Of a DNA stretch of 64,000 nt, positions 1 through 6,714 are shown in pieces (positions within the stretch are counted from its first letter, which is position 1; each line of letters opens with the position of its first letter). The DNA lies in contig DJQV01000023.1 in NCBI GenBank assembly GCA_002438805.1, positions 242,967 to 306,966 on the forward strand. Reading direction: 5' to 3'. Source of the stretch: Bacteroidales bacterium UBA6377. Lineage in GTDB: Bacteria; Bacteroidota; Bacteroidia; Bacteroidales; UBA932. Position numbers and translations under genes: made by a program. The notes below the pieces were generated by a model. That model saw only the letters and a list, made by a program, of their open reading frames with translations. It did not search any database and had not been told where the DNA came from.

Positions 1-75
1 CGGACAGCGCCCCATCCATTTGGGACTTTCATTGCCGCAGGCAGTGCAGTACCATACTGTCTTTGTCTTTGCCAT
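1..75 (-). CDS. radA: DNA repair protein RadA, N-terminal fragment
   Basis: Only the first 25 codons are inside the window; the gene continues to the left. The start reads MAKTKTVWYCTACG and then ESPKWMGRCP, the typical RadA/Sms opening with the first CxxC pair of its zinc finger (C10, C13) and a third Cys at residue 24. RadA is a RecA-like ATPase that helps process recombination intermediates. The zinc finger is seen directly; the ATPase core is assumed from the family. A TATATTTG box lies 7 nt before the ATG, so the message is probably leaderless. Confidence 0.88.
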   Translation of the reverse strand, partial: MAKTKTVWYCTACGNESPKWMGRCP

Positions 76-82
76 CAAGGTG

Positions 83-90
83 CAAATATA
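83..90 (-). promoter_or_regulatory. -7 promoter box of radA
   Basis: On the minus strand this reads TATATTTG, an exact match to the Bacteroidota -7 consensus TAnnTTTG. It ends 7 nt before the radA ATG. No clear TTTG -33 box is seen at the expected spacing. Confidence 0.6.
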
Positions 91-119
91 TCAATGTTCC
101 GGAATTTTAAATAAATTAT

Positions 120-150
120 TTTGCATTTAAGTAAAACTGTTGTACATTTG
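120..150 (+). promoter_or_regulatory. promoter of the tRNA-Gln/tRNA-Met unit
   Basis: TTTG (120-123) and TACATTTG (143-150) are separated by 19 bp, a full match to the Bacteroidota sigma-ABfr promoter. The initial transcribed sequence TTTGCAGTCCCAAA is shared exactly with the tRNA-Leu promoter on the minus strand near 29630-29643. Confidence 0.8.
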
Positions 151-187
151 CAGTCCCAAAACCGTTTTGCGTTTTGGTGCCAATCAT

Positions 188-258
188 TGAGATATGGTGT
201 AATGGTAGCACTACAGATTCTGGCTCTGTCAGTGAGGGTTCGAATCCTTCTATCTCAA
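188..258 (+). tRNA. tRNA-Gln (anticodon CTG)
   Basis: A cloverleaf can be drawn: acceptor TGAGATA/TATCTCA with discriminator A, anticodon stem ACAGA/TCTGT closing the loop TTCTGGC (anticodon CTG), and a T-arm GAGGG-TTCGAAT-CCTTC with standard T-loop bases. No CCA is encoded. It is the first gene of a two-tRNA unit. Confidence 0.93.
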
Positions 259-279
259 CTGCCCCTTCGGGGGTTATGA

Positions 280-353
280 GGCGGGGTAGCTCAGCTGGTT
301 AGAGCGTCGGATTCATAATCCGGAGGTCGTGGGATCATGCCCCACTCCCGCTA
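280..353 (+). tRNA. tRNA-Met (anticodon CAT)
   Basis: Acceptor GGCGGGG pairs with TCCCGCT (two G-U type pairs). The anticodon stem TCGGA/TCCGG closes the loop TTCATAA with anticodon CAT, and the T-stem is GTGGG/CCCAC. The T-loop reads ATCATGC instead of the usual TTCRANY, so T54 and A58 are both replaced. CAT could also serve a lysidine-modified Ile tRNA, but the body looks like elongator Met. It lies 21 bp after tRNA-Gln, with a small GC hairpin between. Confidence 0.85.
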
Positions 354-379
354 CGCCGCTTTCAGAAGAAAGTCAGAGT

Positions 380-409
380 CCCCGGGGCTGAAGAGCCTCG
401 GGATTTTTT
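380..409 (+). terminator. intrinsic terminator after the tRNA pair
   Basis: CCCGGGGCT (381-389), loop GAAG and AGCCTCGGG (394-402) form a 9-bp stem with one wobble, followed by A and six T. Confidence 0.85.
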
Positions 410-426
410 GTCGGTATAAGGTATAA

Positions 427-1683
427 ATGGAAGAGAAGCAGATATTCACCCTCTCGGATGCGCAGAAGCTCAACGCCCCCGCTGCGTTCATGACCATGCT
501 GAAGCCTGCCGGCTCGGCTTGCAATCTGGACTGCACCTATTGCTACTATCTTGACAAGGCGGTGCAGTATGGAGGAAAGGAGGCTCTGATGAGCGAAGAA
601 CTGCTGGAAGAGTATGTCCGGCAGTATATCGAGGCCAATGAAGTGGACAGGGTGACGTTTTGCTGGCATGGAGGAGAACCGGCGCTTGTCGGCTTAGACT
701 ACTACAAGAAAGCCGTCGAGTTCCAGCACAAATACGCAGCCGGCAAGACAATAGAGAACACTCTCCAGACCAACGGGACCCTTATCAATGAGAAGTGGTG
801 CGAGTTCTTCGCCTCAAACGGATTTCTGGTCGGGTTGTCTCTGGACGGGCCGAAAGATATCCACGATGCTTTCCGGCGCAACCGGATGCGCAAGCCGACC
901 TTCGACCGGGTGATGGAGACGGTGAGGATGTTCCGTCGCAGCGGGGTGGAGTTCAATACTTTGAGTGTGGTGAATAAACTCAGCGAGAAGCGCGGGGCGG
1001 AGATCTACAGGTTTTTCAGAGATGTCGTAGGGAGTCATTATATGCAGTTCCTCCCCGCCGTGGAGCACACTGTCATGAAGGCAGACTATCGCAGGCCTCT
1101 TATCGTCTCTCCTGAGACGGAAGGGGCATCCCTTGCCCCCTGGAGCGTATCGGCGGAAGGCTACGGGCGATTCCTTTGCGACGTGTTCGACGAGTGGGTG
1201 CGAAGGGATGTGGGAAACTATTATGTCCAGATGTTCGACTCGACCCTCGCCATCTGGTGCGGCATGCAGCCCGGGGTGTGCACCATGGCCGAGACCTGCG
1301 GCGATGCGCTCGTGGTGGAGCACAACGGCGATGTGTATTCCTGCGATCACTTCGTGTATCCGAAGTATCTGTTGGGCAACATCAAAGAACATACTCTCAA
1401 GGAGATATACTCCACTGAAAAGCGCATCCGTTTCGGCCTTGCCAAGCGCAACGATCTCCCTGCGGAGTGTCTGAAGTGCCGGTATTTCTTTGCCTGCCAC
1501 GGTGAATGTCCGAAGCACCGCTTCGAGAAGGCGGATGACGGGAGTCTGCGCAATTCCCTGTGCGAGGGGTTCAAGATGTATTTTGCCCATGTGGCGCCTT
1601 ATATGGATTATATGCGCGAGAAGCTGCAGGAGGGTCAGGCTCCCTCACTCGTGATGGAGTACGCCCGCAGCCGGCGCGGATGA
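427..1683 (+). CDS. anaerobic sulfatase-maturating enzyme (radical SAM/SPASM)
   Basis: 418 aa. CxxxCxxC at C32, C36, C39 (CNLDCTYC) binds the radical SAM 4Fe-4S cluster. The CWHGGEP segment near residue 78 is typical of the family. The C-terminal third carries SPASM cysteines (about 285-310 and the CLKCRYFFACHGEC block near 352-365) for two auxiliary clusters. By family it converts the active-site Cys or Ser of sulfatases to formylglycine, acting in the cytoplasm. No sulfatase lies in the window, so the substrate is elsewhere or another peptide. Length fits the family. The next gene starts 7 nt downstream. Confidence 0.85.
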   Translation: MEEKQIFTLSDAQKLNAPAAFMTMLKPAGSACNLDCTYCYYLDKAVQYGGKEALMSEELLEEYVRQYIEANEVDRVTFCWHGGEPALVGLDYYKKAVEFQHKYAAGKTIENTLQTNGTLINEKWCEFFASNGFLVGLSLDGPKDIHDAFRRNRMRKPTFDRVMETVRMFRRSGVEFNTLSVVNKLSEKRGAEIYRFFRDVVGSHYMQFLPAVEHTVMKADYRRPLIVSPETEGASLAPWSVSAEGYGRFLCDVFDEWVRRDVGNYYVQMFDSTLAIWCGMQPGVCTMAETCGDALVVEHNGDVYSCDHFVYPKYLLGNIKEHTLKEIYSTEKRIRFGLAKRNDLPAECLKCRYFFACHGECPKHRFEKADDGSLRNSLCEGFKMYFAHVAPYMDYMREKLQEGQAPSLVMEYARSRRG

Positions 1684-1690
1684 CAGGAAT

Positions 1691-2629
1691 ATGAAAAGGT
1701 TGATTCTGATATTGGCAGTCTTGCTGCTGCCGTTGTCTGCCCTGCGTGCTGAAGAGCGTTGGGCTGTGGTAAACATCTCCTCGTGTTTTCTCAGGGCTGC
1801 TCCCGATTATGAGTCTTCCTGTGAGAGCCAGTGCCTTATGGGGACTGTCGTGGAGGTGACGGGAGCTGACCGCTATTGGCGGAAAGTCAATGTCCCCGAC
1901 TACAAAGGCTGCTGGACCAATGAGCTGGCGCTCGCTTTCATGGACGAGGCGCAGAAGGAGGCTTACATCGCGGCCCCCAAGATGATATGCACAGCCCGTT
2001 ACAGCGCTCTCTTCGCCTCGGCTTGGGAAGGGGCCCCAGCGGTGTGCGATTTCACGATGGGGGATATTGTGCGTTGCGCTCAAGGACGGCGGCCCGGGTG
2101 GACTCAGGTGCTTCTCCCTGACGGGCGCGAGGTCTGGGCCAGGTCTTCCGATGTAGCCACTCTTGACGAATGGGCCGCTTCACGCCGTCCCGGCGAGGAG
2201 GCTCTGGTCGATTTCGCCGAGTCTTTCCTTGGAACACCATATATGTGGGGCGGGTGTACGCCAAAGTACTTCGACTGCAGCGGATTCACAAAGTTCGTCT
2301 ATCTGATGAACGGCATCCTGCTTCCGCGCAACGCGCGTGAGCAGATACATTGCGGGATGGAGGTTCCTTTTGACTTTTCACGCATGCGGCCGGGCGATCT
2401 GGTCTTCTTCGGGCGCAAGGCTTCAGACGGAAAGATCGCCTCAGTCACCCATGTGGCGATGTACATAGGGGACGGGCGCATCATCCACTCCTCCCAGCTG
2501 GTGCGCGTCAATTCGCTCCGCTCCGGGGAGGCGGACAGTTACGGGCGCGTTCCGATTGCTGTGCGGCGCATCCTCGGACATGCCGACAGCTCCCGTTTCA
2601 TATCTTTTTACTATATTTGCCCAGATTAA
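1691..2629 (+). CDS. SH3/NlpC-P60 peptidoglycan hydrolase, secreted
   Basis: 312 aa. A signal peptide (residues 1-20, ending SALRA) precedes SH3-like segments (about 25-155) and a C-terminal NlpC/P60 domain. Catalytic residues are visible: Cys196 in FDCSGF, His254 in THVAMYIG and His266 in the third polar position. Such enzymes cut the stem peptide of peptidoglycan (typically D-Glu to diamino acid) in the periplasm. It follows the radical SAM gene by 7 nt and leads into a cell-wall cluster with dacB two genes on. Length and domain order match Bacteroidota homologues. Confidence 0.88.
   Translation: MKRLILILAVLLLPLSALRAEERWAVVNISSCFLRAAPDYESSCESQCLMGTVVEVTGADRYWRKVNVPDYKGCWTNELALAFMDEAQKEAYIAAPKMICTARYSALFASAWEGAPAVCDFTMGDIVRCAQGRRPGWTQVLLPDGREVWARSSDVATLDEWAASRRPGEEALVDFAESFLGTPYMWGGCTPKYFDCSGFTKFVYLMNGILLPRNAREQIHCGMEVPFDFSRMRPGDLVFFGRKASDGKIASVTHVAMYIGDGRIIHSSQLVRVNSLRSGEADSYGRVPIAVRRILGHADSSRFISFYYICPD
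2612..2619 (+). promoter_or_regulatory. -7 promoter box within the end of the NlpC gene
   Basis: TATATTTG, an exact TAnnTTTG match, 28 nt before the ATG at 2648. It could give the small protein and dacB their own transcript. No good -33 TTTG is seen. Confidence 0.5.
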
Positions 2630-2647
2630 TCATACACACATAATATT

Positions 2648-2929
2648 ATGAATCTAAGAGGTATAAAAAAGGACATCGAATATGTGCTCGGAGCATTCAT
2701 CGAGGATTGCTCAGTGGTAGCGACAGCCAACGCCAATGTGGCCCCGGCCAAGGTGGGTTCCCTCATGGAAGAGGCCGTGGACCTTTACAACGAGCTCCGT
2801 GACAAGGTCAACGCCAAGTTCGAGGGTTCCAGCAAGGTTTACTACACTGCTCTCCGCAAGGAGATCCTCACCAGGACGGATGCTCTCTACGAAAAACTCA
2901 GCGCAGCCGTGAAGGAGTCAGTCAAATAA
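2648..2929 (+). CDS. small helical protein of unknown function
   Basis: 93 aa, no signal peptide, no cysteine motif beyond a single Cys, predicted by eye to be all-helical (EEAVDLYNELRDKVNAK and a later Lys/Glu-rich helix). It resembles short conserved hypothetical proteins of Bacteroidales but I cannot name a family. The stop overlaps the dacB start by one base (TAATG), implying translational coupling to dacB. A promoter box sits just upstream, so expression may be independent of the NlpC gene. It is real by length, composition and context; function unknown. Confidence 0.75.
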   Translation: MNLRGIKKDIEYVLGAFIEDCSVVATANANVAPAKVGSLMEEAVDLYNELRDKVNAKFEGSSKVYYTALRKEILTRTDALYEKLSAAVKESVK

Positions 2930-4458
2930 TGAGGCTCCGTACAATATCAGCCATATCAGTCGCGCTCCTGCTTTCTGCATGGGGCGCGACTGCCGGTATT
3001 CCGCAGACCCGCGCGCAGGAGGTTGTGGATGCCGTGGTCTCCAGACCTCCGCTCGCCTCCTCGGCTGTAGGCGTGTTCGCCATGAGCATGGACGGGGACA
3101 CTCTGGCCCTCCACAATGCGCGGGTCAAGTTCGTCCCGGCCTCAAACATGAAGCTCATCACCACCGGGCTTGCCCTGGTCAGCCTTGGAGAAAATTTCCG
3201 TTACGAGACCTCTCTCGGCTACGACGGCATCATCGTGGACGGAGTCCTGAAGGGAGACCTGTACATCATCGGGGGCGGAGATCCGACCACCGGTTCCAAG
3301 GCTCAGTGCGCGGAGCCCGTGGATGCCCTGTTCGCCTCATGGCTCAAAATTCTCCGCACGGCGGGCATAAGTTCCATTGACGGCTCGGTGATAGGCGATC
3401 CGCGTTACTTGAGCGCCGTCACCCCCGAGGGGATGGGATGGACTTATGATGACCTGGGTACCAATTACGGAGCAGGGCCCACCGGGCTCAACTTTTTCGA
3501 GAACGCCCAAAACTTTTCCATAAAACCGGGCACGGCGCCGGGGCAGAAACCCGACATCCAGCCCCGTTACCCCGAGACTCCGTGGATGACTTTTGTCAAC
3601 CACGCCACCACCGGAGCGCCACGCAGCCGCAACTCTGTGTATTATATCAACACGCACCTCTCCCCGTGCGGCGAGTTTGCCGGGAGTTTCCCTGTGGACA
3701 GGAAGGGTTACACGCTTGAATGCTCCAACCGCTTCGGAGCCTATACCTGTGCGCACTACTTCTGCAAATACCTGAGAACCAATGGAGTGTCGGTGTCCGA
3801 AGGCCCCGCTGACATAAGCCCCTCCGGGCATGTGCGCCAGACTCCCGGGATGTTGGAGGAAGGTGGCAGGGCATCTGATGCCGGTTCCATCACGAAGATC
3901 GGAAGCACCGGTTCCGCTGCTCTGAAATCGATAGCCCGTGAGACGAACTGCGAGAGTGACAACTTCTTTGCGGAGACCCTTCTCAAGACCCTCTCGGTGA
4001 AGAGAGGCGGGAGTGCGGATTACGATTCCTGCATCCTTGCGGCCGAGTCGGCCCTCGCTTCGCTTGGACTCAACCCCGCCTCGGGCTGCCGCATCTTCGA
4101 CGGCAGCGGGCTGTCCCGCAAAAACTACGTCTCTCCATCGTTCTTCGTCAATTTCCTGACCGCCATGGCGCGCAGTTCCGTCAGCGGGGCATATCTTGCC
4201 TCTCTTCCGCAGCCTGGAGGAAAAGGGACCCTTGAATACAAGTTCCATTCGCGTGATGCCGCGTTCCGCAGCCGCATCCGGATGAAGAGCGGCTCGATGA
4301 ACGGAATACTCTGCTACAGCGGCTATATCCTGCCTGCGGACGGGGATCTGTCGCATGCCGTGGTCTTTTCGATACTGACCAACAACTGCACCGCCTCCTC
4401 ATGGGCAGTAAGTCCTCAGATTGACAAGATAATCGAGGCTCTTGCCGCAGAGAATTGA
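2929..4458 (+). CDS. dacB: D-alanyl-D-alanine carboxypeptidase/endopeptidase (PBP4 type)
   Basis: 509 aa with a signal peptide (about 1-22). The three penicillin-binding motifs are present: SxxK at S72-K75 (SNMK), SxN at S343-N345 (SDN) and KSG at 453-455 in place of the common KTG. The large insert between the first two motifs is normal for the PBP4/peptidase S13 family. It trims or cleaves peptidoglycan cross-links in the periplasm. It starts on the last base of the small gene before it and ends 24 bp before the lipoprotein gene. Confidence 0.9.
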   Translation: MRLRTISAISVALLLSAWGATAGIPQTRAQEVVDAVVSRPPLASSAVGVFAMSMDGDTLALHNARVKFVPASNMKLITTGLALVSLGENFRYETSLGYDGIIVDGVLKGDLYIIGGGDPTTGSKAQCAEPVDALFASWLKILRTAGISSIDGSVIGDPRYLSAVTPEGMGWTYDDLGTNYGAGPTGLNFFENAQNFSIKPGTAPGQKPDIQPRYPETPWMTFVNHATTGAPRSRNSVYYINTHLSPCGEFAGSFPVDRKGYTLECSNRFGAYTCAHYFCKYLRTNGVSVSEGPADISPSGHVRQTPGMLEEGGRASDAGSITKIGSTGSAALKSIARETNCESDNFFAETLLKTLSVKRGGSADYDSCILAAESALASLGLNPASGCRIFDGSGLSRKNYVSPSFFVNFLTAMARSSVSGAYLASLPQPGGKGTLEYKFHSRDAAFRSRIRMKSGSMNGILCYSGYILPADGDLSHAVVFSILTNNCTASSWAVSPQIDKIIEALAAEN

Positions 4459-4469
4459 CATATTATTTC

Positions 4470-4477
4470 TATTTTTG
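4470..4477 (+). promoter_or_regulatory. -7 promoter box of the SurA-like pair
   Basis: TATTTTTG matches TAnnTTTG and ends only 5 nt before the ATG at 4483, so a transcript from here would be essentially leaderless. Confidence 0.55.
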
Positions 4478-4482
4478 CATTT

Positions 4483-5334
4483 ATGCGGAAATTATCGTCA
4501 TCTCTGCTGCTTGCGTTGACCGTGCTGTGCTCCTGTACGGCCGTCTCTTCCATCGTGCACGATGATGAGGTGGTGGCCAAGGTGGGCAAGGACAAACTGT
4601 ACCGCTCGGAACTTCAAAGATTTATTCCGGCATCTTCGACCCCCAAGGACAGTGCGGCCCTGGCGGCCAGGTACATCAATTCCTGGGCTATGGACCGGCT
4701 TTATGTCAAGGTGGCCGAGGAGCAGCTCTCCAAGTCGGAGATCGACGTGTCGGAAGAGCTTGAGGCCTATCGGCTGTCCCTTGTCAAATACCGCTACGAG
4801 CAGCGCTATATCAGCGACCGTCTGGACACCCTCGTCACGGATGCGCAGATCTCTGACTACTACCTGTCCCATCAGGACGATTTCGTCCTCCAGCGCCCTG
4901 TGCTCAAGGTGCGCTTCGTGGATGTCATGAAGGATTCTCCGAACAAGGACCATGTCCTGAAGATGCTTTCGTCGGACGAATACGACGAGTTCCACAGGGC
5001 CGACTCTATCACCGTGTCTTCCGCGCTCAGGTATTTCGACAATTCCGACGTCTGGATGGATGCGCGTGATCTGGCCTCGGAGTTCGGGGTGGACTATTCG
5101 GAGATGCTTTCAGCAATGAAGGACAAGATGATAAAGATAGAGCCCGAGGGGAGAGGCGATCTGCTTGCCGCATACGTCTGTGACATACAGCGCAGCGGGG
5201 TGGCGCCCCTTGAATTCTGTACGCAGCAGATCCGGGACATTATCCTGAGTGCAAGAAAGCACGCCCTGGTCAAAGGTTTGGAACGGGACTTGCTTGAGAC
5301 GGCACTCGAAAACAGACAATTCGTAATTTATTGA
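4483..5334 (+). CDS. SurA-N-like chaperone lipoprotein without PPIase domain
   Basis: 283 aa. An N-terminal signal ending in LCSC (Cys near residue 18) predicts a lipoprotein. Residues about 30-130 resemble the SurA/SurA_N helical chaperone region (VVAKVGKDKLYRSEL), but no parvulin domain follows; the rest is helical and charged. It sits 3 nt upstream of surA. I infer a periplasmic or inner-leaflet helper for outer-membrane protein transit. Bacteroidota genomes often have such an extra SurA-like gene beside surA; the exact job is unknown. Confidence 0.75.
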   Translation: MRKLSSSLLLALTVLCSCTAVSSIVHDDEVVAKVGKDKLYRSELQRFIPASSTPKDSAALAARYINSWAMDRLYVKVAEEQLSKSEIDVSEELEAYRLSLVKYRYEQRYISDRLDTLVTDAQISDYYLSHQDDFVLQRPVLKVRFVDVMKDSPNKDHVLKMLSSDEYDEFHRADSITVSSALRYFDNSDVWMDARDLASEFGVDYSEMLSAMKDKMIKIEPEGRGDLLAAYVCDIQRSGVAPLEFCTQQIRDIILSARKHALVKGLERDLLETALENRQFVIY

Positions 5335-5337
5335 CAG

Positions 5338-6714
5338 ATGAACATATTGAAATCAGCAGTCTTTGCGGCCCTGCTCAGCGTTTGCGCCGTGGCCCAGGCC
5401 CAGAAATACCAGGGAGTCGTGGACAAATCAGTGGCCGTGGTCGGCAATGAGATGATTTCCCTTTCTGATCTTGAGTCCCAGGTTCAGATGATGCGTGCCC
5501 AGGGTTACGGGTCCGACAAGAATATCCGCTGCGAAATCCTCGAGAACATGATGGAGTCGAAGCTTTATCTGATGCAGGCCCGGATTGACTCGCTCACGGT
5601 GGATTCCGAGATGGTGTCCGCCGAACTCAGCCAGAGGCTGGATCAGGTGCGGTCCGCTCTCGGAGGTGATGAGGAAGTGGAGGCCTATTTCAACAAGCCT
5701 CTCTACAAGCTCCGTCAGGAGTGGCAGCAGCAGATCGAGCAGCAGAGCCTTACCCAGAAAGAGCAGCAGGAGATAGCTCAGGGCATCGCGGAGATTACTC
5801 CGTACGATGTGAAGCAGTATCTGGACACCGCGGACGTGTCTTCGCTTCCGCAGGTGCCGACCAAATACCAGATGAGCCAGATCTGCATATATCCTGACAG
5901 GGAGGCGGCAGCCCTTGCGGTCAAGGAGAGGCTTCTCTCCATCCGGGAGCGCATCATCAACGGAGAGAAGTTCGCCACCCTAGCCCGCCTCTACTCCGAA
6001 GACACCCAGAGCGCCCGCAAGGGAGGCGAGCTCGGGATGGTGTCCAAGTCCATATTCTGGCCGGCATTTTCAGATGCCGCAATGGCTCTCAAGCCGGGCG
6101 TGATTTCCCAGATAGTGGAGACCCCGGACGGTTTCCATCTTATTGAAGTCCTTGAGAAAAAGGGGGATATGTTCAATGCGCGCCATATCCTCATCCGCCC
6201 GAAATATACGCTTGAAGACCAGGAGAAGGCATTCAGCCGCCTCGACAGCATCCGCACCGCCATTGTCAAGGACAGCGTCATGACTTTCGAGCTTGCAGCC
6301 CGCTTCTACTCCGAAGACCCGGCCACCCGCACCAACGGAGGCCTGATGGCTGATCCCAATACAGGTTCGTCCTATTTCGATATAGATGAACTCAAGCCGC
6401 AGGACTACGAGGCGATCAAAGACCTCAAGCCGGGTGAGATTTCCGAGCCGGTGGCCTCTCTTGACAACGAAGGGCGCAACGGAAACGTGGTCTACAAGAT
6501 CATCAGGCTCGACAAGATCATCCCGGCCCATACCGCCAATTTCGAGAACGATTACACGGAGCTTCTCGCCCAGGTGAGGAACCGGCGTCAGATGGAGGCT
6601 CTCAACAAATTCATCGATGACAAGATAGCGAGTACATACATAGTCATAGACCCGATGTTCTCCGACTGTGACTTCACCCGCAAAGAATGGGATCAGAAAA
6701 TCAGAAAAGACTGA
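5338..6714 (+). CDS. surA: periplasmic chaperone/peptidyl-prolyl isomerase SurA
   Basis: 458 aa with a signal peptide (about 1-21, ending AQAQ). The SurA_N chaperone region spans about 25-160 and two parvulin-type rotamase domains follow (about 175-275 with ARLYSEDTQSARKGGELG, and about 280-395 with RFYSEDPATRTNGGLM). SurA escorts unfolded beta-barrel proteins to the BAM complex. Length and the two-parvulin plan match the family. Its last 28 bases overlap the start of the OstA-like gene, whose product also serves the outer membrane, which supports one envelope-biogenesis operon. Confidence 0.9.
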   Translation: MNILKSAVFAALLSVCAVAQAQKYQGVVDKSVAVVGNEMISLSDLESQVQMMRAQGYGSDKNIRCEILENMMESKLYLMQARIDSLTVDSEMVSAELSQRLDQVRSALGGDEEVEAYFNKPLYKLRQEWQQQIEQQSLTQKEQQEIAQGIAEITPYDVKQYLDTADVSSLPQVPTKYQMSQICIYPDREAAALAVKERLLSIRERIINGEKFATLARLYSEDTQSARKGGELGMVSKSIFWPAFSDAAMALKPGVISQIVETPDGFHLIEVLEKKGDMFNARHILIRPKYTLEDQEKAFSRLDSIRTAIVKDSVMTFELAARFYSEDPATRTNGGLMADPNTGSSYFDIDELKPQDYEAIKDLKPGEISEPVASLDNEGRNGNVVYKIIRLDKIIPAHTANFENDYTELLAQVRNRRQMEALNKFIDDKIASTYIVIDPMFSDCDFTRKEWDQKIRKD

